36,569 nt of DNA from FEB-35 sp050263095 (GCA_050263095.1 JBLNEW010000011.1:1-36569), one strand, 5' to 3'; shown: positions 15,916 to 27,412, counted from the first letter of the stretch. The notes: generated by a model from the letters alone, not told the origin. Translations and numbers: made by a program.

Positions 15916-18498
15916 TTGCAGCTTACCCCCGCAATGCGGCAGTACGTGGAGATCAAGTCCCGGTACCGGGACTGCATCCTGTTCTTCCGCATGGGCGACT
16001 TCTACGAGATGTTCTTCGAGGACGCCATACGCGCATCGCGGCTCCTGGACATCGCGCTCACGAGCCGGGACAAGGAATCGAACATCCCGATGTGCGGGGT
16101 TCCGTATCACGCCCGCAACGCATACCTGTCGAAGCTCATCCGCCAGGGTTGCAAGGTGGCGATCTGCGAGCAGATCGAGGAGCCCGGCGGGAAGGGGCTG
16201 TTCCGCAGGGAGGTCACCGAGGTCGTGACGCCGGGCCTGGTGTTCCACGAGGAGTGCCTGGACGCGCGCGGAAACAATTTCCTGGCGGCGGTGCGTTTCC
16301 TTCCGCCGTTCGCTTACGCGGCGCTCGACGCGACGACGGGCGAGTTCTTCTACGAGGCGTGCGACTCCGAAGAGGCGCTGGCGGACGCGCTTTTCCGGCT
16401 TGCCCCGGCGGAAGTGGTTTCGCTTGCCGGCGAGGGGGACCCGCCCTCCGACCGGTTCCGCCGTGTCCTCGAAGGGAAGCTGCACTCGTCCCTCTCGGCG
16501 GCCGCGGCGGGATCGTTCTCCCCGCAGCCCGAGCCGGACGGGATGCCCGGCCCGGACCATCCCGCCAGGGGCGTCGTCCGCGCGGCCCTTTATTACCTCC
16601 ATCTCCACCAGCCTGCGGCCCTTGCCGACATATCCTGCGTGCGGGAGCGCGAGGGGCGCCGTTACCTGTCCATGGACGAGACCGCGGTCCGGACCCTGGA
16701 GGTATTCTCCAGCATGGCGGGGGAGCGGCGGGGGAGCCTGCTATGGGCCATCGACCGCACCGGCACCCCCATGGGAGCGAGGCTGCTTCGGGCCTGGATG
16801 TCCGCGCCGCTTGTCGACCCGGCAAGGATAGGCGAGCGGCACGACGCCGTCGCGGAGCTTCTCGAGGTGCAGCCCGCAAGGCAGGAGCTTTCCCGCCTGC
16901 TGTCCGGGATGTCGGACCTTTCGCGCCTGGCGTCGCGCCTGGCCCAGGACCGCTCGGGCCCACGGGACATCGCCGCCATGGCCGACACCCTTGAATCGGT
17001 GCCAATGGTCCGCGAGGTCCTCGCCAACGCGTACTCGCCGCTCCTGGTGCGCGCGCGGGAGAGGGCGGGCGACCACTCCGCCGCCGTGGGGAAGATCTCC
17101 GCCGCGCTCGGCGACGAACTGCCCGCCGGGTTCCGGGAGGGGGGGATCATCCGGGAGGGATTCGACTCCCGCGTCGATGAGCTCGTGCACCTGCTGACCC
17201 ACGGCAAGAGCGCCATAGCGGAAATGGAAGAGCGGGAGCGGGGGCGCACGGGCATATCGAGCCTCAAGATCCGGTACAACCGCGTATTCGGCTACTACAT
17301 CGAGATATCGAGGTCCAACCTCGACCGCGTCCCCGACGACTATATACGCAAGCAGACGCTCGTGAACGCCGAGCGGTTCATAACTCCGGAGCTCAAGGAC
17401 TTCGAGGCGAGGGTGCTGCGCGCGGAGGGAGAGCGAAACGCGCTGGAAGAGGAGCTCTTCCTCGCGCTTCGCCAGGAGCTCAAGGCTTTCCTGCCGGAGA
17501 TCGTCCGGGCGGCGGAAAGCCTGGCCGAGATCGACGTGCTGCTCTCGTTCGCCGACCTTGCGGCCGCGGGAGGGTACGGCAGGCCGATAGTCAACGCCGG
17601 GCGCGAAATAGTGATCGAGAACGGCAGGCACCCCGTCGTCGAGAAGATGCTCGGCCGCCACGCCTTCGTTCCCAACGACTGCCGCTTGTCGCCCGACGGG
17701 TGCCAGATGGCGGTCCTGACCGGGCCCAACATGGCAGGCAAATCCACATACATACGGCAGGTCGCCCTTATCGTTCTAATGGCGCACATGGGATCGTTCG
17801 TGCCGGCAGAGAAGGCGGAGATCGGCGTGGTCGACCGCATCTTCACGCGTATCGGGTCCGCGGACGACATCTCCAGGGGCGAGAGCACCTTCATGGTGGA
17901 AATGCGCGAAACGGCCCGGATCCTTTCCGGGCTCACCCCGCGCACGCTCGTCGTGCTGGACGAGGTGGGCCGCGGCACGAGCACCTTCGACGGGCTGAGC
18001 ATCGCCTGGGCCGTCGCCGAGCACCTGCACGACTCGCCGCACCGGCCGAAGGTGCTTTTCGCCACCCATTTCCACGAGCTGACCGACATCGTCCAGACGT
18101 CCTCCCGCGCGCAGAACTTCCACGTGGCGGTCCGGGAGTGGCAGGGTGACATCATCTTCCTGCGACGGATCGACCCGGGGAGCGCCAGCAAGTCCTACGG
18201 GATCCAGGTCGCGCGCCTGGCCGGAATCCCGGAGGGCGTGGTGGCCCGCGCCCGAGATATTTTGAAAAACCTCGAATCCGCCGAGTATAATGAGTACGGG
18301 TTGCCCAATATCGCCGGCCCGGGCGCATCCCAGGGCGTCTCCGCGGCGCAGATGGAGCTGTTCGGCGGCAGGCGCTCATCGGAAGAGGAGGCCGTTCTGG
18401 AGGAAATCCGCAGGGCGGAACCGGACCGGCTTTCGCCGCTTGACGCGCTCCTTCGTCTCGCGGAGTGGAAAGCGAGGATGTTCAAGGGAAAGCCGTGA
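15916..18498 (+). CDS. mutS: DNA mismatch repair protein MutS
   Basis: The product has about 860 residues, the normal length of MutS1. The mismatch-reading motif GDFYEMF is at residues 27-33 (F29 wedges into the mismatch, E31 contacts the base). Core and clamp domains follow. The ATPase has Walker A GPNMAGKST (from residue 603), the RGESTFMVEM segment, Walker B LVVLDEVGRGTSTFDG and the ATHFHEL switch. The start is uncertain: TTG 15916, six bases after the HIT stop, gives SLQLTPAMRQY at the family position, while ATG 15934 would trim six conserved residues. No clear ribosome-binding site is visible, so coupling to the HIT gene is likely. Both mutS and mutL lie in this window. Confidence 0.95.
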   Translation: MQLTPAMRQYVEIKSRYRDCILFFRMGDFYEMFFEDAIRASRLLDIALTSRDKESNIPMCGVPYHARNAYLSKLIRQGCKVAICEQIEEPGGKGLFRREVTEVVTPGLVFHEECLDARGNNFLAAVRFLPPFAYAALDATTGEFFYEACDSEEALADALFRLAPAEVVSLAGEGDPPSDRFRRVLEGKLHSSLSAAAAGSFSPQPEPDGMPGPDHPARGVVRAALYYLHLHQPAALADISCVREREGRRYLSMDETAVRTLEVFSSMAGERRGSLLWAIDRTGTPMGARLLRAWMSAPLVDPARIGERHDAVAELLEVQPARQELSRLLSGMSDLSRLASRLAQDRSGPRDIAAMADTLESVPMVREVLANAYSPLLVRARERAGDHSAAVGKISAALGDELPAGFREGGIIREGFDSRVDELVHLLTHGKSAIAEMEERERGRTGISSLKIRYNRVFGYYIEISRSNLDRVPDDYIRKQTLVNAERFITPELKDFEARVLRAEGERNALEEELFLALRQELKAFLPEIVRAAESLAEIDVLLSFADLAAAGGYGRPIVNAGREIVIENGRHPVVEKMLGRHAFVPNDCRLSPDGCQMAVLTGPNMAGKSTYIRQVALIVLMAHMGSFVPAEKAEIGVVDRIFTRIGSADDISRGESTFMVEMRETARILSGLTPRTLVVLDEVGRGTSTFDGLSIAWAVAEHLHDSPHRPKVLFATHFHELTDIVQTSSRAQNFHVAVREWQGDIIFLRRIDPGSASKSYGIQVARLAGIPEGVVARARDILKNLESAEYNEYGLPNIAGPGASQGVSAAQMELFGGRRSSEEEAVLEEIRRAEPDRLSPLDALLRLAEWKARMFKGKP

Positions 18499-19685
18499 GC
18501 CCACTCACGCCGATATTACGTGCGGCCTTTATGGCCGCGTTTCTCCTGGTCCTGCCCCAGCTGTCACTTTCGTCTCCGCGCCACGCCACCGTAACCGGCA
18601 TACGCTTCTGGACCAACGACGAATACACGCGAGTCGCCGTCGACCTGGCCGACGAGGCGCAGTACGAGGCGAACTTCCTTCGCGCGGACCCGGAGCGCAA
18701 CCTCCCCCCGCGGATCTTCATCGATATCAAGGGGGCGGAAATCGGGGGGGAGATCCTGAAAAAACCGCTCCAGGTGCGCAACGGCCTTCTCAAGGTGGTA
18801 CGCGCCGGCCGGTTCCGCAAGGGGATAGTCCGCGTCGTGGTCGACCTGGAGAGGGAGAGCAGCTACAGGGTCTTCGCGATGACGGACCCCTCGCGCATCA
18901 TAATCGACATCGACGGAAAGGCGGAAAGCGCGCCCCCCGCGGGATCCGCGAAGCCGCAGGACAACGCCGCGCAGCGGCCCGCCCCCTGGCGGGACAGGAT
19001 CCGCGTGATGCTGGATCCGGGGCACGGCGGCAAGGACCCCGGCGCTATCGGTTCGACCGGCCTGAAGGAGAAGGACGTCGTGCTGGCCCTGGGCAGGATG
19101 GTGCGGGACAGGCTTCGGCAGGACGAGTCGTTCGAGGTCATGATGACCAGGGACACCGACGTGTTCATACCCCTTGAGGAGCGCACCGCGATGGCGAACG
19201 AGGCCCGGGCCGACCTGTTCGTCTCGCTTCACGTCAACGCCAGCCCCAACCGGAAGGCGGAAGGGATATCGACCTACGTATTAAGCCGCGCAAGCAGCGA
19301 CCGGCATTCCCTCGAGCTCGCGGCACGCGAGAACGGCGTGCCAGTCGCGAAGCTCTCGGCCGTCAAGTTCATCATCGACGACCTGTCCACCTACGGGCGC
19401 AAAAAGGAATCATTGAGGCTCGCCAAGACCGTGAACGACGCCATCGTGAAGAACGTGAACGGCCGGTTCGGCAGGGTATCCGACCTGGGGCTGAAGCAGG
19501 CGCCGTTCTACGTCCTGGTCGGCGCGCGGATGACGGCGGTGCTTGTCGAGGCGTCCTTCATCACCAACAGGCGCGAAGAGTCCCGCCTCTACGACCCCGA
19601 ATACGTTTCGACCATAGCGGACAGCGTCGTCGAGGCCATCCGCTACTACGGGAAAAAGGGCGCCATTGCCCATGCGGGCATGTGA
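18495..19685 (+). CDS. amiC: Secreted N-acetylmuramoyl-L-alanine amidase with AMIN domain
   Basis: The product has 396 residues. It cuts the amide bond between MurNAc and the stem peptide during septum splitting. Residues 1-28 form a Sec signal peptide (AAFMAAFLLVLPQLSLSS). An AMIN targeting domain follows (about 30-135, HATVTGIRFWTNDEYTRVAV), then a linker and the Amidase_3 zinc domain (about 170-396). Zinc/catalytic residues are H177 in LDPGHGGKDPGAIG, E192 in GLKEKDVVL, the His of SLHVNASPN, and the final Glu in VLVEASFITN. The GTG start overlaps the mutS stop (GTGA). An ATG 30 bases upstream would bury the signal peptide and was rejected. AmiA, B and C subtypes cannot be separated here. 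Confidence 0.92.
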   Translation: MSPLTPILRAAFMAAFLLVLPQLSLSSPRHATVTGIRFWTNDEYTRVAVDLADEAQYEANFLRADPERNLPPRIFIDIKGAEIGGEILKKPLQVRNGLLKVVRAGRFRKGIVRVVVDLERESSYRVFAMTDPSRIIIDIDGKAESAPPAGSAKPQDNAAQRPAPWRDRIRVMLDPGHGGKDPGAIGSTGLKEKDVVLALGRMVRDRLRQDESFEVMMTRDTDVFIPLEERTAMANEARADLFVSLHVNASPNRKAEGISTYVLSRASSDRHSLELAARENGVPVAKLSAVKFIIDDLSTYGRKKESLRLAKTVNDAIVKNVNGRFGRVSDLGLKQAPFYVLVGARMTAVLVEASFITNRREESRLYDPEYVSTIADSVVEAIRYYGKKGAIAHAGM

Positions 19686-19695
19686 CGGGGACGCC

Positions 19696-22368
19696 ATGTC
19701 GCCGCCCGCCTTCACGCTTCCTTCCGCCGGCGGGGTGTTGTCCGACCGCGAGCTCCTCGATTACCTGAAGGCCTATCTTTCATCTACATTGTCCGTCCTG
19801 CGCGACGAGCAGCGGGACGCCGTCTCCGACGGGGTCGACGCCTGCCGGCGGTACTCGGAGGCCATGGACGCCGTCATCGCGGCCCTGCACGAACGGGCGA
19901 GGCAGAGGTTCCTTTCGTCGGCGCCGGATCTGAGGTACCGGATGGCGGTCGTCTCGGTGGGTGGGTACGGCAGGAAGGAGCTTTGCCCCAAATCCGACAT
20001 CGACCTGCTGTTCCTCCATCCGTACAAGGTGGACCGCTACGTCGAGGCGATCACCGAGTGGATGCTCTACCCGCTGTGGGACCTCGGCCTGGAGGTAGGG
20101 CACAGCGTGCGCAACATAAAGGAGACGATCCGGATGGCCGCGTCCGACGATTCGATCCGGACCGCGCTCCTGGACTACCGGTTCATCGCGGGGGACGAGA
20201 CGTTCTTCGGCGACGCCGAGAAGGACATAGAGAAGTTCCTCTTCTACTCGGACGCCGACAAGTTCATCGAGAAGAAGATCAAGGAGATGCGGAGCCGGCA
20301 CGCGAAGTTCGGCTCCACGGTCTACGTGCTGGAGCCCAACGTCAAGGAAGGCAGGGGGGGATTGCGGGACCTCCACACGGCCATCTGGACGGCCCGGATC
20401 AAGTACAAGTGCCGCAGCCTGCTCGACCTGCGGAACAAGGGGGTGGTCGGATCCGGCACCATAAAAGCCATCCACCACGGACTTTCATACCTGTTCCGGG
20501 TCCGCAACGAGCTGCACTCCCTAACGGGGAAAAAGACCGACGTGCTTTCCTTCGAGGTCCAGGAGCAGATGGCGGACCTGTTCCGTTACCGGACCTTCGG
20601 AAAGCATTACGGCGTGGAGCGGTTCATGCGGGCGTACTACATGCACGCCTCTTCCGTCGCGCACCTAGCCGACGAGCTCCTCGACGAGGTCGACAGGTTC
20701 CTGCCCGACGGGGGCCGCAGGTCCTTCTTCTCGCTCCGCAGGAAAACCACGGCGGGGGCCGGCATCCTCTACCGTGGGAAGCTGAGCCTCAAGGACAGCA
20801 CCTCCTTCCACAAGGACCCGGTGAACATTCTCGAATTCTTCCGCACCATGCAGAAAACGCATTCGGTGCTCTCCGTAGAGGCCAAGAAGCAGATCCAGCG
20901 GGCGCTCCCGGCGGCCGGCCAGGAGTTCCGCGAGGACCCCAGGGCCGGGCGGATCTTCCTGGAGATCCTGTCCGACCCGAACTGGCTGAGAGAAACGCTG
21001 CTCGCGATGAACGAGTGCCGGTTCCTGGGGCGGTACATGCCGGAGTTCGCCCCCTTGTACAGCAAGGTACAGCGCGATATCTACCACACCTACACGGTCG
21101 ACATCCACTCCATACGCGCGGCGAGCGTCCTCGCGAGGCTGGAGACCGCCTCCACGCGAACCAGGGACGAAGAGGATTTCCTGAAGGTCTACCGCTCGGT
21201 CCCGCGCAAGGACCTCCTGAATCTCGCGATCCTGATCCACGACATCGGGAAGGGGAAGGGGCACGGGCATTCGCAGCTCGGCGCCGAGATGGCGAGCAGG
21301 ATCGGCCCGCGGATGGGGCTTTCCGGGGCTGAGACCTCCGACCTCGTCTTCCTCGTGGAGCAGCACCTGCTGATGGCGCACACGTCCCAGCGCCGGGATC
21401 TGCACGACATCGAGCTCATCCTTTCGTTCACGGACGTGGTGACGACCCAGCCCAGGCTCGACACGCTATACCTGCTCACATACGCCGACCTTCGCGCGGT
21501 GGGGCCCGACGTCTGGACGCAATGGAAGGCGATGCTCCTGGCCGAGCTCTACGACAAGGCGAAGAACATCCTGGAGACCGGGAAGCTCAAGCGGGTGTAC
21601 GAGGAGCGCCCGCTGCAGCGCCGCGAACAGGTGCGGGAGTGGCTCTCGGCTTTCCCCAGGGAGGAGGTCGACGCGTACCTGTCCAGGTTCGACGACCGCT
21701 ATTTCCTGGGGACGCCGGACGGGCGGTTTTCGTATCACATCCGGCTGCTGTCGGAATTCGACCGGACCGCGCCCCGCATCGAGTCGATCGATTACAAGGA
21801 ATCCGGCGCCTCCGAGCTGATCATAGTCTGGAACGACGAACGGGGCCTTTTCTCCAGGATCGCCGGGACGCTTTCGGCCAACGGGATCAACATCCTCAAC
21901 GCCACGATCGCCACCTCGGTCGACGGCGTCGCGCTGGACACCTTCTACGTTTCCTACCTGGGGAAAAGCCTGCTGGTGGATCCAAAGAAGAACCGGGCGC
22001 TGCAGGACCTCTCCTCCGTCCTGCGCGGCGAGACGACGGTCGAGCAGCTAATGGCCGAGCGCAAGATCGCGCGGTTCGTCCGGGAGAAGGTTTCCAGGTA
22101 CCGCCCCACCAGGGTGGTCTTCGACAATTCGGTTTCCTCGCGCTACACGGTCGTGGACATCTTCACCTACGACCGCATCGGCCTCCTCTACGACATCACC
22201 CGGACGCTGGCGGGCATGGGGATCGACATCGCCCTGTCCAAGATATCCACGAAGGCCGACCAGGTGGCCGACGTCTTCTACCTGACGGACCGGGGCCTGG
22301 GGAAGATCACCAGCGAAAGCCGGCTGGAGGAAATCCGCGCGGCGCTGCTGGAAGCGATAGGGGAGTGA
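19696..22368 (+). CDS. glnD: Bifunctional uridylyltransferase/uridylyl-removing enzyme GlnD
   Basis: The product has 890 residues, full length. GlnD senses glutamine and adds or removes UMP on PII proteins, controlling nitrogen assimilation. The nucleotidyltransferase domain has VGGYGRKELCPKSDIDLLFL (about 87-106), with the paired Asp metal ligands. PNVKEGRGGLRDLHTAIW is the typical following segment. The HD domain, carrying the uridylyl-removing activity, has VDIHSIRAA and HDIGKGKGHGHS (H515, D516). Two C-terminal ACT domains (about 705-785 and 815-890) bind glutamine. I chose ATG 19696, ten bases after the amidase stop; an upstream ATG at 19666 would start inside the previous gene. PII and glutamine synthetase are not in the window. 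Confidence 0.96.
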   Translation: MSPPAFTLPSAGGVLSDRELLDYLKAYLSSTLSVLRDEQRDAVSDGVDACRRYSEAMDAVIAALHERARQRFLSSAPDLRYRMAVVSVGGYGRKELCPKSDIDLLFLHPYKVDRYVEAITEWMLYPLWDLGLEVGHSVRNIKETIRMAASDDSIRTALLDYRFIAGDETFFGDAEKDIEKFLFYSDADKFIEKKIKEMRSRHAKFGSTVYVLEPNVKEGRGGLRDLHTAIWTARIKYKCRSLLDLRNKGVVGSGTIKAIHHGLSYLFRVRNELHSLTGKKTDVLSFEVQEQMADLFRYRTFGKHYGVERFMRAYYMHASSVAHLADELLDEVDRFLPDGGRRSFFSLRRKTTAGAGILYRGKLSLKDSTSFHKDPVNILEFFRTMQKTHSVLSVEAKKQIQRALPAAGQEFREDPRAGRIFLEILSDPNWLRETLLAMNECRFLGRYMPEFAPLYSKVQRDIYHTYTVDIHSIRAASVLARLETASTRTRDEEDFLKVYRSVPRKDLLNLAILIHDIGKGKGHGHSQLGAEMASRIGPRMGLSGAETSDLVFLVEQHLLMAHTSQRRDLHDIELILSFTDVVTTQPRLDTLYLLTYADLRAVGPDVWTQWKAMLLAELYDKAKNILETGKLKRVYEERPLQRREQVREWLSAFPREEVDAYLSRFDDRYFLGTPDGRFSYHIRLLSEFDRTAPRIESIDYKESGASELIIVWNDERGLFSRIAGTLSANGINILNATIATSVDGVALDTFYVSYLGKSLLVDPKKNRALQDLSSVLRGETTVEQLMAERKIARFVREKVSRYRPTRVVFDNSVSSRYTVVDIFTYDRIGLLYDITRTLAGMGIDIALSKISTKADQVADVFYLTDRGLGKITSESRLEEIRAALLEAIGE

Positions 22369-22380
22369 GGTGAGGGCGAA

Positions 22381-22917
22381 GTGAAGGTGGGTGTCCTCTC
22401 CGACTCGCACGACAACATGGACAGCGCCGCCGACGTCCTGTCCGTTTTCCTGCGGGAGCGCGCGGAGGCCATCCTGCATCTCGGCGACGTCTGCTCCCCC
22501 CGGCTGATCGAGCCGTTCAGCGGCAGCGGGATCCCGCTCGTTGGCGTTTTCGGAAACAACGACTCGGACAAGGGGGGGCTGCAGGCGGCCTCCGGGAACC
22601 GGTTCCACCGGGGCCCCCATATCTGCGAAATCGGGGGGCGCAGGATCCTGATGTCGCATTCGTTCGACGAGCTCCAGGGCGAGATCGGCGACGGGGGGAA
22701 GTTCGACCTGGTCCTCTTCGGGCACACCCACCGTCCGCTGACGATGCGCGTGGGCAGGGCCCTTGTCATAAACCCCGGAGAGGCGTGCGGGTTCATGAGC
22801 GGAAGGGCGACCTGCGCGGTGATCGACCTCGATTCGATGTCCGCCTTCATCCTTGACGCGGCGGCGGACGCCGGAAACGGGGACGCCGGCGCCCCCGGGG
22901 CGGAAAGCCGCGGATGA
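22381..22917 (+). CDS. MJ0936/YfcE-type metallophosphoesterase
   Basis: The product has 178 residues. All metal-binding motifs of the family are visible in order: SDSHDN (D8, H10), LHLGDV, GNND, MSHSF and the final GHTHRP. It is a small calcineurin-like phosphodiesterase with unknown natural substrate; family members hydrolyse phosphodiester model compounds. The start is GTG behind a GGTGAGGG stretch. The last about 20 residues are Gly/Ala/Asp-rich. It overlaps the next gene by four bases (ATGA) and is probably expressed with glnD and the recombinase gene. Confidence 0.9.
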   Translation: MKVGVLSDSHDNMDSAADVLSVFLRERAEAILHLGDVCSPRLIEPFSGSGIPLVGVFGNNDSDKGGLQAASGNRFHRGPHICEIGGRRILMSHSFDELQGEIGDGGKFDLVLFGHTHRPLTMRVGRALVINPGEACGFMSGRATCAVIDLDSMSAFILDAAADAGNGDAGAPGAESRG

Positions 22918-23819
22918 AGCCCCCCGTGCGGAGCCTGGACGCGGACGCCCTCGTGGACGCGTTCCTCGTGGAGCTGCGGATCGGCAGGCGGCTCTCCCCG
23001 AACACCCTGGAGGCTTACGGCTCCGATCTTCGCAGGTTCTCCGCCTTTCTGTCCGGGGCTTCCGTCTCACTCGATGGATTCCGGCGCGGCGACCTCCTCG
23101 ATTTCCTTTCCTCGCTGCGCGGGCTCTCCTCCCGAAGCGTCGCAAGGCGGATCTCATCCGTGCGTTCTTTCTTCAGGTTCCTCGTGCGGGAGGGGATTCT
23201 CGATTCGGACCCGGTTTCCGAGGTGCGCGCCCCGTCGATCGGCCGGCCCCTTCCGAAGTACCTGACCGTGACCGAGGTGGAAAGCCTGCTGGCCGCGCCG
23301 GACAGGGCGACGCCGGAGGGGATGCGAGACCGGGCGATGCTCATGCTCATGTACGCGGCGGGGCTTCGGGCCACGGAGGTCGTGACCCTGCGTATCGAGA
23401 ACATCGATTCCAACGCGGGCTTCCTGCGCGTGCTGGGAAAGGGAGGCAAGGAGCGCGTCGTCCCGGTGGCGGACGCGGCGCTGGTATCGCTGCGCGAATA
23501 CATGGAGGACTGGCGGCCCAGGTTCCCCGCCAAAAAGGCGACGAACGCGCTGTTTTTAAGCCGCCTGGGGCGGCCGGTCACGCGGCAGACGCTGTGGAAC
23601 CGGATCGCCCGGTGGGCGCGCGAGGCCGGGATCAGGACCAGGATATCGCCCCACACGCTGCGCCACTCCTTCGCCGGCCACCTGCTGGCGGGCGGCGCGG
23701 ACCTGCGCGCCGTGCAGACGATGCTGGGGCACGCAGACATCTCCACTACGCAGATCTACACCCACGTGACGCCGGAACGGCTCCGGGAGATCCACCGGAA
23801 ACACCACCCCAGGGGATAG
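22914..23819 (+). CDS. xerD: Tyrosine recombinase XerC/XerD
   Basis: The product has 301 residues. Xer recombinases resolve chromosome dimers at dif together with a partner Xer protein and FtsK. The N-terminal core-binding domain has RLSPNTLEAYGSDLRRF. The catalytic domain shows R152 in AAGLRATEVVTL, a Lys in LGKGGKERVVP, HTLRHSF, LGHADISTTQIY and the nucleophile Y282 before THV. All active-site residues are present. It starts by ATGA overlap with the phosphoesterase gene. The protein looks like a housekeeping Xer; no phage or integron genes surround it. XerC and XerD cannot be told apart with confidence. Confidence 0.93.
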   Translation: MKPPVRSLDADALVDAFLVELRIGRRLSPNTLEAYGSDLRRFSAFLSGASVSLDGFRRGDLLDFLSSLRGLSSRSVARRISSVRSFFRFLVREGILDSDPVSEVRAPSIGRPLPKYLTVTEVESLLAAPDRATPEGMRDRAMLMLMYAAGLRATEVVTLRIENIDSNAGFLRVLGKGGKERVVPVADAALVSLREYMEDWRPRFPAKKATNALFLSRLGRPVTRQTLWNRIARWAREAGIRTRISPHTLRHSFAGHLLAGGADLRAVQTMLGHADISTTQIYTHVTPERLREIHRKHHPRG

Positions 23820-23853
23820 AATTTTTCTTCAAAAAAAACCCAAAGATTCCTTG

Positions 23854-23882
23854 TTGCGATTCGCATCCGGGGGGGATATAAA
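23854..23882 (+). promoter_or_regulatory. Sigma-70 promoter of the frd/sdh operon
   Basis: TTGCGA (4/6) and TATAAA (5/6) are exactly 17 bases apart. An eight-base A-tract lies just upstream (23831-23838), as in UP elements. Transcription should begin near 23889-23890, giving a leader of about 70 bases before the membrane-subunit gene. This is one of the few AT-rich gaps in the window. Confidence 0.65.
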
Positions 23883-23897
23883 GGATAGCTGAACGTC

Positions 23898-23914
23898 TTG
23901 TATGCAGAATACAA
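23898..23914 (+). promoter_or_regulatory. Palindromic operator candidate in the frd/sdh leader
   Basis: TTGTAT-GCAGA-ATACAA is a perfect 6-5-6 inverted repeat. It lies at about +9 to +25 from the predicted start of transcription, a position where a bound protein would block RNA polymerase. The regulator is not known from the sequence. Confidence 0.5.
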
Positions 23915-23958
23915 TCTTTAGCCTCGGGAAGAAAAATCCATAGAGAAGGGGTAGTCTC

Positions 23959-24624
23959 ATGCGATTCATGACAAGCAGCGTAGGCCGGAAGGTCCTGATG
24001 GCGGGCAGCGGACTGTTCATGCTACTCTTCGTCATCGTCCACCTTCTGGGGAACTCAAGCATTTTCGTCGGCCCCGACGGGATCAACGCATATGCCGACA
24101 AGCTGCACGGCCTCGGGCCCTTCGTCTGGGCCTTCCGCCTCTTCATGCTCGCCATGCTCGGCATCCATATCCTCTTCGGGATCCTCGTCACCCTCGACAA
24201 CTGGTCGGCCAATCCCGACAAGTACAAGGTCAAGAAGATGCTCAAGGCGACATTCGCGGGCGAGACGATGATCTGGACCGGCGCGCTGCTCCTCGTTTTC
24301 ATCGTGTACCACCTGCTCCAGTTCACCGTCCGCATCACGCCGGACGTGGTGCTGGGGGAGGACGCGAAGGGGCGATTCGACGTCTTTACCATGGTGACCT
24401 CCAGCTTCAGCTCCACCCCGATCGTGGCGATCTACGTGGCCGCGATGGTGACCCTTTTCCTGCATCTGAGCCACGGCATACAGAGCATCTTCCAGACCAT
24501 CGGCTGGAACAACGACAAGACCCTGCCGACCTACACACGGCTCGGCCAGCTCCTCGCAGTGGTGTTCCTGCTGGGCTACAGCGCCATTCCGGTTCTCATC
24601 CTATCCGGCATCCTGACCAAATAG
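23959..24624 (+). CDS. frdC: Fumarate reductase / succinate dehydrogenase cytochrome b subunit (B-type)
   Basis: The product has 221 residues with five hydrophobic segments, at about residues 13-32, 52-78, 94-118, 150-172 and 196-218. This is the single-anchor, five-helix, di-heme plan of the Wolinella, Bacillus and Geobacter enzymes. Histidines placed to bind heme or quinone occur in FVIVHLLGN, DKLHGLGP, GIHILFG, VYHLLQF and LSHGIQS. It anchors the catalytic subunits and exchanges electrons with the quinone pool. The ATG is preceded by AGAAGGGG. In Geobacter the equivalent FrdCAB is known to work both as fumarate reductase and as succinate dehydrogenase, so either symbol set could be used. 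Confidence 0.93.
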   Translation: MRFMTSSVGRKVLMAGSGLFMLLFVIVHLLGNSSIFVGPDGINAYADKLHGLGPFVWAFRLFMLAMLGIHILFGILVTLDNWSANPDKYKVKKMLKATFAGETMIWTGALLLVFIVYHLLQFTVRITPDVVLGEDAKGRFDVFTMVTSSFSSTPIVAIYVAAMVTLFLHLSHGIQSIFQTIGWNNDKTLPTYTRLGQLLAVVFLLGYSAIPVLILSGILTK

Positions 24625-24635
24625 GGGGTTCGAAA

Positions 24636-26548
<1,913 letters not shown>

Positions 26549-26549
<1 letters not shown>

Positions 26550-27352
26550 TGAGCGCGCAAAAAGCCGAACACGGAACGAAGACCCTGAAGCTTATCGTCT
26601 GGCGGCAGGCGGGCACAGACAAGACCGGGCGATTCGAGACGTACACCGCCAGGAACATAACCGATCATCATTCATTCCTCGAGATGCTGGACGTGGTGAA
26701 CGAGGACCTGATCAAGGACGGAAAAGAGCCGATCGTCTTCGACCACGACTGCCGGGAGGGGATCTGCGGCGTCTGCTCGCAGGTAATCAACGGAGTCGCT
26801 CACGGAGGGCAGGCGCGGACCACCGTCTGCCAGCTCCACATGCGGCTGTTCAAGGACGGAGATACCATCTACATCGAGCCGTGGCGGGCCCGGGCGTTTC
26901 CGATCCTCAAGGACCTGATGGTGGACCGGGGAGCCCTCGACAAGATCATCCAGGCGGGGGGATATACCTCCGCTCATACCGGCGGGGTGCCGGACGGAAA
27001 CTCGACGCCCATCTCCAAGGCGGACGCCGATTACTCGATGGACGCCGCGGAATGCATCGGGTGCGGGGCCTGCGTGGCGGCCTGCCCGAACGGGGCCGCG
27101 ATGCTGTTCACGGGCGCCAAGGTCGCGCAGCTCGCCGCGCTTCCGCAGGGGCAGGTCGAGGCCCCCGCGCGCGTCGCCAACCTTGTCCGGGCCATGCAGG
27201 AGTGCGGATTCGGCAACTGCACGAACCATTACGAATGCCAGGCGGTGTGCCCGAAGGGGATCGACGTCAAGTTCATAGCCAGGCTCAACCGGGAGTTCCT
27301 GAAAGCCCTGTTCAAGGCGAAGGCGGGATCGCACGAATTCACGGGTGAATAA
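26549..27352 (+). CDS. frdB: Fumarate reductase / succinate dehydrogenase iron-sulfur subunit
   Basis: The product has 267 residues. It carries electrons between the flavin and the cytochrome b through three clusters. The [2Fe-2S] motif is DCREGICGVCSQVING with a later Cys in TTVCQLH. The [4Fe-4S] motif is CIGCGACVAACPNG. The [3Fe-4S] cysteines are in ECGFGNC and CQAVCPKGI. KLIVWRQAG at the N-terminus and the HGGQART segment are typical of the B-type family. It overlaps frdA by one base, so the stoichiometry is likely kept by coupled translation. A strong terminator follows 27 bases later. Confidence 0.96.
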
Positions 27353-27378
27353 ACCCGCCGCAAAAGACTCGAACCGAG

Positions 27379-27412
27379 GGGCAGGGGCGGTTTCGCTCCT
27401 GCCCTTTTTTTT
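27379..27412 (+). terminator. Strong intrinsic terminator of the frd/sdh operon
   Basis: GGGCAGGGGCG and CGCTCCTGCCC form an 11-bp stem (one G-U pair) closed by a GTTT loop and followed by eight Ts. It begins 27 bases after the frdB stop. This is the clearest rho-independent terminator in the window and isolates the operon from the next gene. Confidence 0.93.

Noticed and set aside
22914..23819. Xer recombinase as a sign of an integrated phage or integron
   Set aside because: The neighbours are housekeeping genes, the sequence is Xer-like, and no attachment repeats or phage genes are visible.
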